This document shows positions 56,735 through 64,000 of a DNA stretch of 64,000 nt, piece by piece; position 1 is the stretch's first letter, and each line of letters starts with the position of its first letter. The notes beneath the pieces are model-generated. The model did not search any database and was not told where the DNA came from. It worked only from the letters and a program-made list of their open reading frames with translations. The translations under genes were made by a program, and so were the position numbers. The DNA is from an uncultured Oscillospiraceae bacterium. Its GTDB lineage: Bacteria; Bacillota; Clostridia; Oscillospirales; Oscillospiraceae. The stretch is taken from assembly GCA_910587645.1 (NCBI GenBank), contig CAJUNA010000024.1:29948-93947 (forward strand). The letters run 5' to 3'.

Positions 56735-58048
56735 CTACCTCTTAGCCTTATTGAAAAGCAGTTGGAGCATGATAGCTGTACAAGCCGTTGCAGCTTCACT
56801 TAAAGATTGACAAATCCAAATTGTCTCCCGCCCGAAAATCAGCGGAAGGGTTATCATCAGAACGGACGGCCAAAGCAAACTGCGCGACAATGAAATAATC
56901 AAGGCTCCTTTTGTGCTGGCTGTAGACTGCCAAAATGAAATCATTAAAATGTTAAAGCCAGCCAGGAAAAAACCGCAAAAATAAGCCGTACTTTTGCTCT
57001 GAGCGAACGCGACCAGCTCCAAATCATTGGGTGAAAAAATCGAAAAAAAGTCCCCTGCAAAAAAGGCGATCAGCCCGTAACTTATGATGCCAGCCCCTAA
57101 AAAAATTCCTGTGGAGAACCGCAGCATATCGCGGTTTTTCTTTTCTGCTCCAATCGCCATGAAGTAACTGAAAACCGACTGAAGTCCCTCCGCCATTCCA
57201 AGGAAGATTGTCAGGAGTATCAACATCAGATAACCGATTACCAGATACGCCGCCAGCCCAATTTCCCCAAATCCAAAATATTTAATGGCAAAATTATAGA
57301 TAAATGTAGCCATCCCTATGGTAAACTCCATGATAAACGATGGAAAACCATAAAACAGGATTTGTTTTATATCTTTTGACTGCAAGGAACAGCATATAAA
57401 ATAAAGCTGACCTTTCTTCAAGATAAAGTGCGGCAGGAGAATTAAAACACTGAAAACCGGCCCTACCGCAGTCGCCAGGGCAGCGCCCGCAATTCCCATA
57501 TCCAGCGGATACATGAATACATAGTCCAAGACAATGTTGGATACCGCCCCCAATATTATTGCGGTCATGGCCAGCTTGGGCCGGCCATCATTCCGAACCA
57601 TACTGCCCAACAGGAAACTAAACAACTGAAAGGGCGCAAATGTAACAATATACCAAAGATAGGTTGCTGCTTCATCCAGAATATCTGGTGTAGCCCCCAG
57701 CAGTTCCGCTAAAGGACGGAGCAGCAGATTGCCTGCCAAAGCAATCAAAAGCCCAGTACTGCCAATCATCCAGATGGCGGTATTGAATATTTTTTGAGCT
57801 GCAATTATCTTTCCTTGACCTAATCGGGCAGCGATCATGACTGCTGCACCGGAAGCCACCGCAAGAGCCAGAGAAATCAGTATTTCAATCAGAGGAACGG
57901 ATACCGCCGCTGCCGCCATAGCGTCCCGGCCCAAACGGTTGCCTATGAAAACACCATCCACAATCGTATAGATAGAATTGAACAATAACCCGACCATTTG
58001 CGGGACAGCGTATCGGAAAAATAGGGTATGGGTCTTTCCTTCATACAT
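56735..58048 (-). CDS. MATE-family exporter (4)
   Basis: The 437-residue protein has twelve membrane helices (MVGLLFNSIYTIVDGVFIGN near 20, LGMAEGLQSVFSYFMAIGAE near 280). It is preceded by AGGAGG and lies downstream of a shortened PNPOx-family gene and a terminator. Composition is closer to 45-50 percent GC than the surrounding DNA, consistent with acquisition. No local regulator gene is intact, although a MerR-like remnant lies just downstream. Confidence 0.85.
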   Translation of the reverse strand: MYEGKTHTLFFRYAVPQMVGLLFNSIYTIVDGVFIGNRLGRDAMAAAAVSVPLIEILISLALAVASGAAVMIAARLGQGKIIAAQKIFNTAIWMIGSTGLLIALAGNLLLRPLAELLGATPDILDEAATYLWYIVTFAPFQLFSFLLGSMVRNDGRPKLAMTAIILGAVSNIVLDYVFMYPLDMGIAGAALATAVGPVFSVLILLPHFILKKGQLYFICCSLQSKDIKQILFYGFPSFIMEFTIGMATFIYNFAIKYFGFGEIGLAAYLVIGYLMLILLTIFLGMAEGLQSVFSYFMAIGAEKKNRDMLRFSTGIFLGAGIISYGLIAFFAGDFFSIFSPNDLELVAFAQSKSTAYFCGFFLAGFNILMISFWQSTASTKGALIISLSRSLLWPSVLMITLPLIFGRETIWICQSLSEAATACTAIMLQLLFNKAKR

Positions 58049-58077
58049 GGGATATAACCTCCTATCGCATATAAAAA

Positions 58078-58107
58078 GACAGGCCAATGCTGCTGCACTG
58101 GCCTGTC
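58078..58107 (-). terminator. terminator after the PNPOx-like gene
   Basis: GACAGGCCA and TGGCCTGTC form a 9-bp stem around 12 bases, followed on the minus strand by TTTTTA. Confidence 0.8.
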
Positions 58108-58136
58108 ACGCTGAAATAATTCAGTGGGTCCCAGGT

Positions 58137-58511
58137 TTATTTGGGGGATTTATTCTTTGCCCGCGCAAGTTCAATGGCATCCCGTTTTTCCCGCTCGTTT
58201 TCGATGATACGGATTGTTCCAAAGGCAATCACACTTCGGAAATGCGATGTGTATTCTTCTGGAATGACCTCGTCCTTGTCAATGACGCAGAATGATACTT
58301 TATTGTCCCGCTTGACCGCATCCAGCTTATGGCCGGCTTTTGCGCAGTGAAAATATATATGTGTATCATAATACGCATAGCTGATGGGGACTGCATAAGG
58401 ATAGCCGTTATCTCCCTGCACAGCCAGTACGCCAGATGTTCCACGCATCAATACTGCGATACTTTCTTCCAGAGAAAGTTCTTGCTTTTTACGGCGCATT
58501 TCACGAAACAT
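58137..58511 (-). CDS. pyridoxamine 5'-phosphate oxidase-family protein, C-terminally short
   Basis: The 124-residue protein has the flavin-binding split-barrel fold of the PNPOx-like group: GVLAVQGDNGYPYAVPISYA and IYFHCAKAGHKLDAVKRDNK, then VSFCVIDKDEVIPEEYT. Relatives are usually about 150-160 residues with a last helix and a conserved KYAP-type segment; here the protein ends at REKRDAIELARAKNKSPK, so about 30 residues appear to be missing. It could be a flavin reductase or a nitroimidazole-reductase-like protein. Confidence 0.7.
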   Translation of the reverse strand: MFREMRRKKQELSLEESIAVLMRGTSGVLAVQGDNGYPYAVPISYAYYDTHIYFHCAKAGHKLDAVKRDNKVSFCVIDKDEVIPEEYTSHFRSVIAFGTIRIIENEREKRDAIELARAKNKSPK

Positions 58512-58828
58512 AGTTTTAACCCCTCACTTCATCCAAAAAAACAAACGCCTGTTGTCCATTCCTTCTATGGCCTAACGGAATGGAAACAGACACTACCCGG
58601 CGGCAAATAATTATGGAGTAAGGGTAGCATATAGGAAGCAAAAAGTCAATCAAATTTTTGCTGCGCGTGTTGCTCAGATTTTTAGGAAAATGGGGAATCC
58701 CTCTTGACAACCATTGTGGCCTGTTTGTTCATTTCATGGCATAATTCCGGCATTTTGTTACATACGGGATTGTATTCTGGCCTTCCCTTTGATAATCTAA
58801 CAGTACAAGGATAAACGTGGTGGTGGAT
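58512..58828. other. 317-base divergent region before the first two-component system
   Basis: It holds the short leader of the PNPOx-like gene and a candidate promoter for the response regulator (TTGTAT, 17 bases, TAATCT, about 58769-58797). No gene is visible. Confidence 0.4.
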
Positions 58829-59539
58829 ATGATAAAATTCGCGATCTGTGACGATGAGCCGATGATGGCCCAGGAGCTTGCCGGCCATCTTGCGGACTAT
58901 ATGAAAGAAAAATCAATTGTCTGCTCTGTCAGCAGTTTTTCCAATGGCCACACCCTGTTGGGGAGGGTTGGCAGCTTTGATGTGATTTTCCTAGACATCC
59001 AGATGGAACAGCCGGACGGGATGGAGACAGCTAGGCTGCTCCGCCAGCGCGGAGACCACTGCCTGCTGATCTTTGTGACGGTGCTGAAGGAGTGCGTGTT
59101 TGACTCCTTCCAGGTGGAGGCGTTTGACTATCTGCTCAAGCCCCTGGACAGCGCCCGTTTCCATCAGACCATGGACCGGGTTCTCCGCTCCCTGGAACAG
59201 AGGACGGCGGAGGACATCGTGATCCAGCGGGGGACCGGCTGCGAGGTTGTCCTGCTCTCAGACATTGTGTACTGCGAGGTGCTGGGCCGGAAAGTCTATC
59301 TCCACAAAAATGATGGGACAGTGAGCGGCTACTATGATAAGCTGGAGGATATGGAGCAGCGGGTGGATGGACGCTTTTTCAAGTGCCACCGGAGCTATCT
59401 GGTCAACCTGGACTATGTACGCGGGTGCCAGGATGGGCAGGTTCTGCTGTCCCAAGGGGAACGCATCCCCGTCTCCCGGCTGCGGGAGCGGGAACTAACC
59501 CAGGCCCTTTTGCGCTATATGAAAGAGAGGAATTTCTGA
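58829..59539 (+). CDS. LytTR-family response regulator (1)
   Basis: The 236-residue regulator has a receiver domain (CDDEPMMAQELAG at the start, phospho-acceptor aspartate in DVIFLDIQMEQPDGME near 55) and a C-terminal LytTR DNA-binding domain (FFKCHRSYLVNLDYVRGCQD near 185). It belongs to the AgrA/AlgR type. A GTG at 58817 in GTGGTGGTGGATATG is an alternative start. It is followed by its histidine kinase gene one base after its stop. Confidence 0.88.
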   Translation: MIKFAICDDEPMMAQELAGHLADYMKEKSIVCSVSSFSNGHTLLGRVGSFDVIFLDIQMEQPDGMETARLLRQRGDHCLLIFVTVLKECVFDSFQVEAFDYLLKPLDSARFHQTMDRVLRSLEQRTAEDIVIQRGTGCEVVLLSDIVYCEVLGRKVYLHKNDGTVSGYYDKLEDMEQRVDGRFFKCHRSYLVNLDYVRGCQDGQVLLSQGERIPVSRLRERELTQALLRYMKERNF

Positions 59540-59540
59540 T

Positions 59541-60821
59541 ATGGACTTTTATATCAGCCTGTGTTTGGATGGCCTATGTCTTGCCGGTCAGGCTATTATG
59601 CACATTCTCTTTACAGGCAGGCTCACCGGAAAAACGCCAAGACTGCGGCATTTTTCTGTATATTTTCTCCTGCTGTGTACCGTTGAGATCCTCTCCCTGA
59701 AATTTATCCCTGACGGCGGAATCATCCCCATTGGCGCGGGCATAGCGGCGCTGTACATCATGAGCCGTTTCGGGCTGGGAAACCGGCAGCCGGTTTCCTG
59801 GCTGGCTGCGGTTCTGGCGTTTTATATTTCACAGCTCTCCTTTGGTATCATCAACTCTATGGAAGCAGCCATTTTTCCTCATTTTGTGGGCAAACCGCTG
59901 CTGTATCTGTTACTTCTGGCGGCACTGGCCGTTTTTTTCCTTCTGTCCTCCTGCTGCTATGCAGCCGCCTTGAAGCTTCTGTCCTGGACAGAGGGCAGCC
60001 AGACACACTATATCGGCCTGCTTCTCTTCCCCAGCCTGTTTTTTCTCACCGCAGAGTTGTATATTCTTCAGACAGCCTATGGATTTCTGGACGTATCTCT
60101 GTCAAGGGAGCAGGTTGGACAGCACATCGCGCTGCTGCTCCTGCAAGTCATGGGGCTGGCGGCGCTGCTGTGTACCCTATATGCCTACCGCCAGCTCTGT
60201 CAGGGCTTCCAGGCCCAGGCGGAGCTGCAATCGCTGGCCCAGGCGGCACATACGCAAAAGGTTTATATTGCGGAAGCCCAGGCGCGCTATGAGCAGACGA
60301 AATCCTTCCGCCATGACATCAAAAACCATTTATCTGTCCTGGACGGCCTGCTCCGGAGCGGAAAACTGGAGGAGGGCCGGGAGTATCTGAAAAAGTTGGA
60401 GACCGTCTCGGAGTCTCTGTCCTTCCCACACCAGACCGGCAACCCAGTGGTGGACATCCTGCTGGGAGAGAAGCTGGGGTTGGCGAAGGAAATCGCGGCG
60501 GAGGTGTCCCTGGTTCTGCCCAAGCTCTGCGGGATCGATGATTTTGATTTGTGCGTACTCTTTGCCAACGCCTTGGACAACGCCATTGCCGCCTGTCGGG
60601 CCAATGATGGGGCCAAGGCCATCCGCATTAGCGGGAAGCAGCAGGGAGATTTCTACATGCTGACCTTTGAGAATACCTGCTTGGATGGACCACTGCCCCC
60701 GGCGGGGACCGGACTTTCCAACATCAAAGCGGTGGCGGAAAAGTACCATGGGGCGCTATTGACGGAGAAAAACGGACGGCAGTATGTTCTGAGCGTATTG
60801 CTGAATGTCTCGTTTGCTTAA
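59541..60821 (+). CDS. GHKL sensor histidine kinase (1)
   Basis: The 426-residue kinase has six membrane helices (about 1-215) and then a cytoplasmic kinase core of the HPK10/AgrC type: the phospho-accepting histidine in SFRHDIKNHLSVLDGLLRSG near 254, the N-box LFANALDNAIAACRAN near 335, and the G-box GTGLSNIKAVAEKYHG near 392. It would signal to the adjacent LytTR regulator. No agrB or agrD gene is visible. Confidence 0.88.
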   Translation: MDFYISLCLDGLCLAGQAIMHILFTGRLTGKTPRLRHFSVYFLLLCTVEILSLKFIPDGGIIPIGAGIAALYIMSRFGLGNRQPVSWLAAVLAFYISQLSFGIINSMEAAIFPHFVGKPLLYLLLLAALAVFFLLSSCCYAAALKLLSWTEGSQTHYIGLLLFPSLFFLTAELYILQTAYGFLDVSLSREQVGQHIALLLLQVMGLAALLCTLYAYRQLCQGFQAQAELQSLAQAAHTQKVYIAEAQARYEQTKSFRHDIKNHLSVLDGLLRSGKLEEGREYLKKLETVSESLSFPHQTGNPVVDILLGEKLGLAKEIAAEVSLVLPKLCGIDDFDLCVLFANALDNAIAACRANDGAKAIRISGKQQGDFYMLTFENTCLDGPLPPAGTGLSNIKAVAEKYHGALLTEKNGRQYVLSVLLNVSFA

Positions 60822-60847
60822 ATGTTCTGATGTATCTGATAATATGA

Positions 60848-60876
60848 TTGATTGCCAAAACACCGCATGGTAAAAT
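60848..60876 (+). promoter_or_regulatory. promoter of the EFR1 gene
   Basis: TTGATT at 60848-60853 and TAAAAT at 60871-60876 with a 17-base spacer, 32 bases before the start codon. Confidence 0.5.
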
Positions 60877-60908
60877 GAGGACAGCTTATAGAATGAGGTG
60901 GCAGTCAC

Positions 60909-61670
60909 ATGATTGGTGTCTACTTTAGCGGAACCGGAAATACAAAGCATTGCGTTGAAAAATTCATGCGCGAATATGATCCGGCGGGAGAGACAATTTC
61001 CATTGAAGCGGAAAATGCTGTGCAGGAGATTTGCAGACACTCCGAAATTATCATAGGCTATCCGGTACAATTCAGCAATATTCCAAAAATATTACAGGAT
61101 TTTATTGCTGATAATTCATACATCTGGAAGGGCAAAAAAGTTTTCATTATTGCCACAATGGGGCTGTTCAGCGGGGATGGAGCCGGAATACTTGCCCGCT
61201 TATTGACCAAACATGGCGCAATCATTATAGGCGGTCTTCACCTGAAGATGCCTGATAGCATAGGCGACGAAAAAGCGTTGAAAAGGACTTTGGTGCAAAA
61301 TCAGGAACTGGTACGCAAGGCAGAGCAAAAAATCGAAGCGTCTGCGCAAAAATTGAAAGACGGCCACCCTTCACAAGACGGAATGGGATGTTTAAATCAT
61401 CTGGCTGGACTGTTTGGACAAAGATTGTATTTTTGCAGTAAGACAAAAGCGTATTCTGACAAGCTGAAAATCGACAAAAAAAGGTGTATCCAATGCGGGA
61501 AATGCGCATCACTTTGCCCTATGAAAAATATTTCTTTAAAGAGCGGAAATGCTGTAGCGGGTGGCAAATGTACCATGTGCTATCGCTGCGTCAGTTTTTG
61601 CCCGATGCAGGCGATTACTTTGTTGGGTAAAAAAGTTTATGAGCAGTGCCATATTGAAAAATATTTGTAA
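60909..61670 (+). CDS. EFR1-family flavodoxin-ferredoxin protein
   Basis: The 253-residue protein joins an N-terminal flavodoxin-like domain (YFSGTGNTKHCVEKF, FMN-binding loop near 8) to a C-terminal pair of [4Fe-4S] ferredoxin motifs (CIQCGKCASLCP near 198 and CTMCYRCVSFCP near 221). Proteins of this EFR1 class are common in anaerobic Clostridia and are thought to carry electrons between ferredoxin-type partners. It sits between two LytTR two-component systems and may be their target. Confidence 0.85.
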   Translation: MIGVYFSGTGNTKHCVEKFMREYDPAGETISIEAENAVQEICRHSEIIIGYPVQFSNIPKILQDFIADNSYIWKGKKVFIIATMGLFSGDGAGILARLLTKHGAIIIGGLHLKMPDSIGDEKALKRTLVQNQELVRKAEQKIEASAQKLKDGHPSQDGMGCLNHLAGLFGQRLYFCSKTKAYSDKLKIDKKRCIQCGKCASLCPMKNISLKSGNAVAGGKCTMCYRCVSFCPMQAITLLGKKVYEQCHIEKYL

Positions 61671-61692
61671 CAACAAGGAGATGGATTACCCC

Positions 61693-62412
61693 ATGCTACG
61701 TATTGCCATCTGCGATGATGACAGTGCCACCGTCCAATCCAACCGAAGCATCGCGGAGGACTGCCTGAAGCAATGCGGGAGTGCCGGCGAGATTGCCGCC
61801 TATACCCACAGCGACAATCTCCTCTACGACATCACCGAAGATGGCTTTTTCTTTGACCTGATCCTGCTGGACATTGAAATGCCCGGCAGCACTGGGATGG
61901 AGCTGGCCGGGAAAATCAGGCCCTTTTTGCCCAATGTGAAGATCATCTTCATTACCTCCCATGTGGAGTACGCCATCGACGCCTTTGAACTGTCCATCTT
62001 CCGGTACGTCCCCAAGAACGACATCGCCCGGCGGCTCCCTGGGGCGATCTGTGACGCCATCCGCCTGATTGAGCTGGAGGAGGGGAAGTTCTACACCATC
62101 CAGACCAACAGCCGCCTGGAGAAAATCCCGTATAAGGAGATCCTTTTCCTTTCCCGGGACGGCAAGAACACCAGCATCACCACCACAGGCGGGGCGGCCA
62201 AAGTGCGTAAGAGCTTACAGCAGGTTTATGAGGAGCTGGCCGCAGAGGAATTTATCTTCATCGACCGGGGCTGCATCGTCAACATGATCCATGTCGTGCA
62301 AATCAAGGAGGGCATGGCCGTCCTGAAAAACGGCGCCGCCCTCCCCATCAGCCGCTCCCACCTGCAAGAGGTAAAGGCGCAGATCAACGCATACTGGGGG
62401 GCACACATATGA
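61693..62412 (+). CDS. LytTR-family response regulator (2)
   Basis: The 239-residue regulator has a receiver domain (IAICDDDSATVQSN at the start and the phospho-acceptor in FDLILLDIEMPGSTGMELAG) and a LytTR DNA-binding domain (FIFIDRGCIVNMIHVVQIKE). It resembles regulator 1 in layout. The ATG at 61693 is preferred over 61681 because it matches the family N-terminus, although AAGGAG is nearer to 61681. It overlaps the kinase gene by four bases (ATGA). Confidence 0.88.
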   Translation: MLRIAICDDDSATVQSNRSIAEDCLKQCGSAGEIAAYTHSDNLLYDITEDGFFFDLILLDIEMPGSTGMELAGKIRPFLPNVKIIFITSHVEYAIDAFELSIFRYVPKNDIARRLPGAICDAIRLIELEEGKFYTIQTNSRLEKIPYKEILFLSRDGKNTSITTTGGAAKVRKSLQQVYEELAAEEFIFIDRGCIVNMIHVVQIKEGMAVLKNGAALPISRSHLQEVKAQINAYWGAHI

Positions 62413-63713
62413 CGGACGTGTTTCTGCTGTTCTCCGGCCTGTTGGCCGGGGCGGTGCGTGTTCTTGTAGGGTTGTTCCTCGTTCACCGGCTGCTGTCCAT
62501 AAAAAGGCCAGATCGAAAAAGCATCGCGGCGGGGCTGGCCGGGGCGCTGGTTCTCACGGTTTTGCTGTCCCTGCTCCATGCGCCGGATTTCTACCGGATG
62601 GCTCTGGAGGCAGTGCTGATTGCCGCCTGTGCCCACCGGCTGCAAGGGGCCGAGTTGAGAATGGGCCTGTTTGTCGGCATCTTTTATGAGATTGGCGTCT
62701 CCTTCTGGTCTTTTCTCCTGCCGGCATGGATGGGCGTGCTATTCCGCTCCCAGGACTTCCTCAATACCGGAACATTGGCCGGACAGTCCGCCCTCTGGCT
62801 GCTCCACGGGCTGCTGGCCGTTTTAGCGGCCTGGCTCTCCAGAGGCTGGGAGATTAACCGCAAATCTGCGTTCCGGGCCGTCTCCGCGCTTACGCTGGCG
62901 GGGTTCCTTGGGGTCATCACGCTGTCAGAGCAGACGGTTCTGGTGATCCCCGACGATACCCTCTATATGTGGATCATCCTGGCGGTGGTGCTGATGATGT
63001 CGGTGCTGGTGTTCAACATCAACCGGCAGTATGAGGTGGAAAAGGAGCTGGCAAAGCTGAAATCGGAGCAGGCCGAGCTGCTGGAGCGGGACTACACCGC
63101 TGTCAACCGGGCCTATCAGGTCAACGCCAAGCTGTTCCACGACCTCCACAACCATATCGGTGTTCTGCGGCAATTCCTCACCCATGAGAGGTATGGGGAG
63201 GCTGTCCGCTACCTGGATGAATTGCAGGCCCCTGTGCGGAACCTCACCGCCACCGTCTGGACCGGGGACGAGACGGCGGACTACCTGATCAGCAGCAAGG
63301 CGGCCGCGGCGGAGGCCGATGGCATCCGGTTCCAGGCTCAGGTGGAGTTCCCCCGCCGCACCAACATCCGCAGCGTGGATCTGTGCGCGATTTTGGGGAA
63401 CCTGCTGGACAACGCCATCGAGGCGGCCCGGCAGGTGCCGGACCCATCGGGCCGCACGGTGGCCCTCACCATCCGCCGTATCCACCAGATGCTGGTCATC
63501 AAGGTGGAGAACAGCTTTGCCGCCGCCCCTGTCCAGGAGGGCGGCGAACTGAAAACCACCAAGACCGAGGGCGGCCTCCACGGCTGGGGCCTGAAAAGCG
63601 CCCAGACCGCCGCGGAAAAGTACGACGGCATGGTGCAGGCGGGCGTCTCCGGGGAGGTGTTCCGGGCGGTGGCTACACTGTCCTATCAGGGAATGGAGGA
63701 TATTCATGAGTAA
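62409..63713 (+). CDS. GHKL sensor histidine kinase (2)
   Basis: The 434-residue kinase has six to seven membrane helices (about 1-200), a coiled-coil (EVEKELAKLKSEQAELLERD), and the HPK10-type core: phospho-accepting histidine in LFHDLHNHIGVLRQFL near 240, N-box AILGNLLDNAIEAARQV near 325, and G-box GGLHGWGLKSAQTAAEKYDG near 389. It overlaps the response regulator by four bases. The input signal is unknown. Confidence 0.88.
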   Translation: MTDVFLLFSGLLAGAVRVLVGLFLVHRLLSIKRPDRKSIAAGLAGALVLTVLLSLLHAPDFYRMALEAVLIAACAHRLQGAELRMGLFVGIFYEIGVSFWSFLLPAWMGVLFRSQDFLNTGTLAGQSALWLLHGLLAVLAAWLSRGWEINRKSAFRAVSALTLAGFLGVITLSEQTVLVIPDDTLYMWIILAVVLMMSVLVFNINRQYEVEKELAKLKSEQAELLERDYTAVNRAYQVNAKLFHDLHNHIGVLRQFLTHERYGEAVRYLDELQAPVRNLTATVWTGDETADYLISSKAAAAEADGIRFQAQVEFPRRTNIRSVDLCAILGNLLDNAIEAARQVPDPSGRTVALTIRRIHQMLVIKVENSFAAAPVQEGGELKTTKTEGGLHGWGLKSAQTAAEKYDGMVQAGVSGEVFRAVATLSYQGMEDIHE

Positions 63714-63909
63714 ATACGATGCTTTGTGGGCCTATGTGCAAGAGGATGGAAGCCCGACCCTCAAATTGACCTTTGCGCAGATCCAGGAGATCGCGGGTAT
63801 CCCCATTGACCACTCTTTCCTGAAATGCAAAAAGGAATTGACGGACTATGGGTATCAGGTCGGGAAAATCTCTATGAAGGAGCAGACGGTTATCTTTAAG
63901 AGGACATGA
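63706..63909 (+). CDS. short hypothetical protein after the kinase
   Basis: The 67-residue protein begins MSKYDALWAYVQEDGSPTLK and overlaps the kinase gene by eight bases. It contains a pattern (LTFAQIQEIAGIPIDHSFLK) seen in small proteins annotated DUF7662, but I am not certain. It may be a partner of the second two-component system. It has no membrane segment. Confidence 0.55.
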   Translation: MSKYDALWAYVQEDGSPTLKLTFAQIQEIAGIPIDHSFLKCKKELTDYGYQVGKISMKEQTVIFKRT

Positions 63910-63911
63910 GT

Positions 63912-64000
63912 ATGACAGGGCTGAAAAGAGGAACAGTCATGCTGGCGCTGCATCAAGAAGAATGGACACAAAATGCGGAGAGGACGATTCAAGCATTAAA
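63912..64000 (+). CDS. start of a GrpB-family protein (cut by the window)
   Basis: The first 29 residues (MTGLKRGTVMLALHQEEWTQ, then NAERTIQAL) resemble the N-terminus of the GrpB/UPF0157 nucleotidyltransferase-fold family. The frame stays open to the window edge. It starts two bases after the short hypothetical gene and may share its transcript. Confidence 0.6.
   Translation, partial: MTGLKRGTVMLALHQEEWTQNAERTIQAL

Overview
The window is chromosomal DNA of a GC-rich low-copy Firmicute, most likely a gut Clostridia member of the Oscillospiraceae (Flavonifractor/Oscillibacter-like). The reasons are the Firmicutes operon order nusA-ylxR-ylxQ-infB, an mnmE/noc pair, Rrf2-NifS-NifU, NfnAB, SLH surface protein architecture, and strong AGGAGG ribosome binding sites with canonical sigma-A promoters. 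There is no tRNA, rRNA or CRISPR array that I can see. The species is not identifiable from the sequence alone.

Layout. 1-8.3 kb (+): the 3' part of a YvcK/CofD-like gene, a degenerate small ORF, an Fe-S cysteine desulfidase (CyuA family), NfnA-NfnB, then a coupled run ymdB - ASCH protein - SbcD/YhaO-like nuclease - L-asparaginase. 8.3-10.7 kb (-): a nucleoside phosphorylase gene broken by an internal deletion, a zinc-ribbon protein and a membrane-bound XRE regulator. 11-12.3 kb (+): an AT-rich DUF3267 metalloprotease-like gene and a YfbR-type HD nucleotidase. 12.4-17.6 kb (+): rimP-nusA-ylxR-ylxQ-infB with a terminator-like hairpin in the leader and a 23-bp hairpin before infB. 17.6-21 kb (+): a copper operon csoR - P-loop NTPase - copA, with two CsoR-type operators. 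21-26.4 kb (-): GH13 enzyme, acyl-ACP thioesterase, RodA/FtsW, a recombinase relic and a MATE exporter. 26.6-30.7 kb (+): GntR (YtrA-type) - ABC transporter - two permeases, and a second MATE. 30.9-33.4 kb (-): nifU, nifS, rrf2. 33.8-35.8 kb (+): larB-larC. 35.9-38.7 kb (-): a CAP/InlB/SLH surface protein. 38.9-42.8 kb: PRTase-like regulator, a split TauE pair, DUF1540, and a MATE-MarR operon. 42.9-44.8 kb (-): hemW and a serine recombinase. 45-51.9 kb (+): a pyrimidine operon pyrC-K-D-F-HAD-E-B-I interrupted by a MITE-like repeat. 52.4-55 kb: GNAT, mnmE and convergent noc. 55.3-58.5 kb (-): nucleotidyltransferase, a regulator remnant, a fourth MATE, and a shortened PNPOx-family protein. 58.8-64 kb (+): two LytTR/GHKL two-component systems flanking an EFR1 flavodoxin-ferredoxin protein, then a small ORF and the start of a GrpB-family gene.

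Functional themes are redox and Fe-S metabolism (Nfn, CyuA, NifS/U/Rrf2, EFR1, HemW), de novo pyrimidine synthesis, copper export, and drug export (four MATE proteins and one ABC system with local regulators). The most unusual signals are non-coding: a MITE-like family whose three copies sit at gene stop codons, one of them inside the pyr operon; a second family of TACTTTTT hairpins; CsoR operators built into the promoter spacer and the ribosome binding site of csoR; and an internal ribosome binding site in copA that could release a free CopZ-like metallochaperone.
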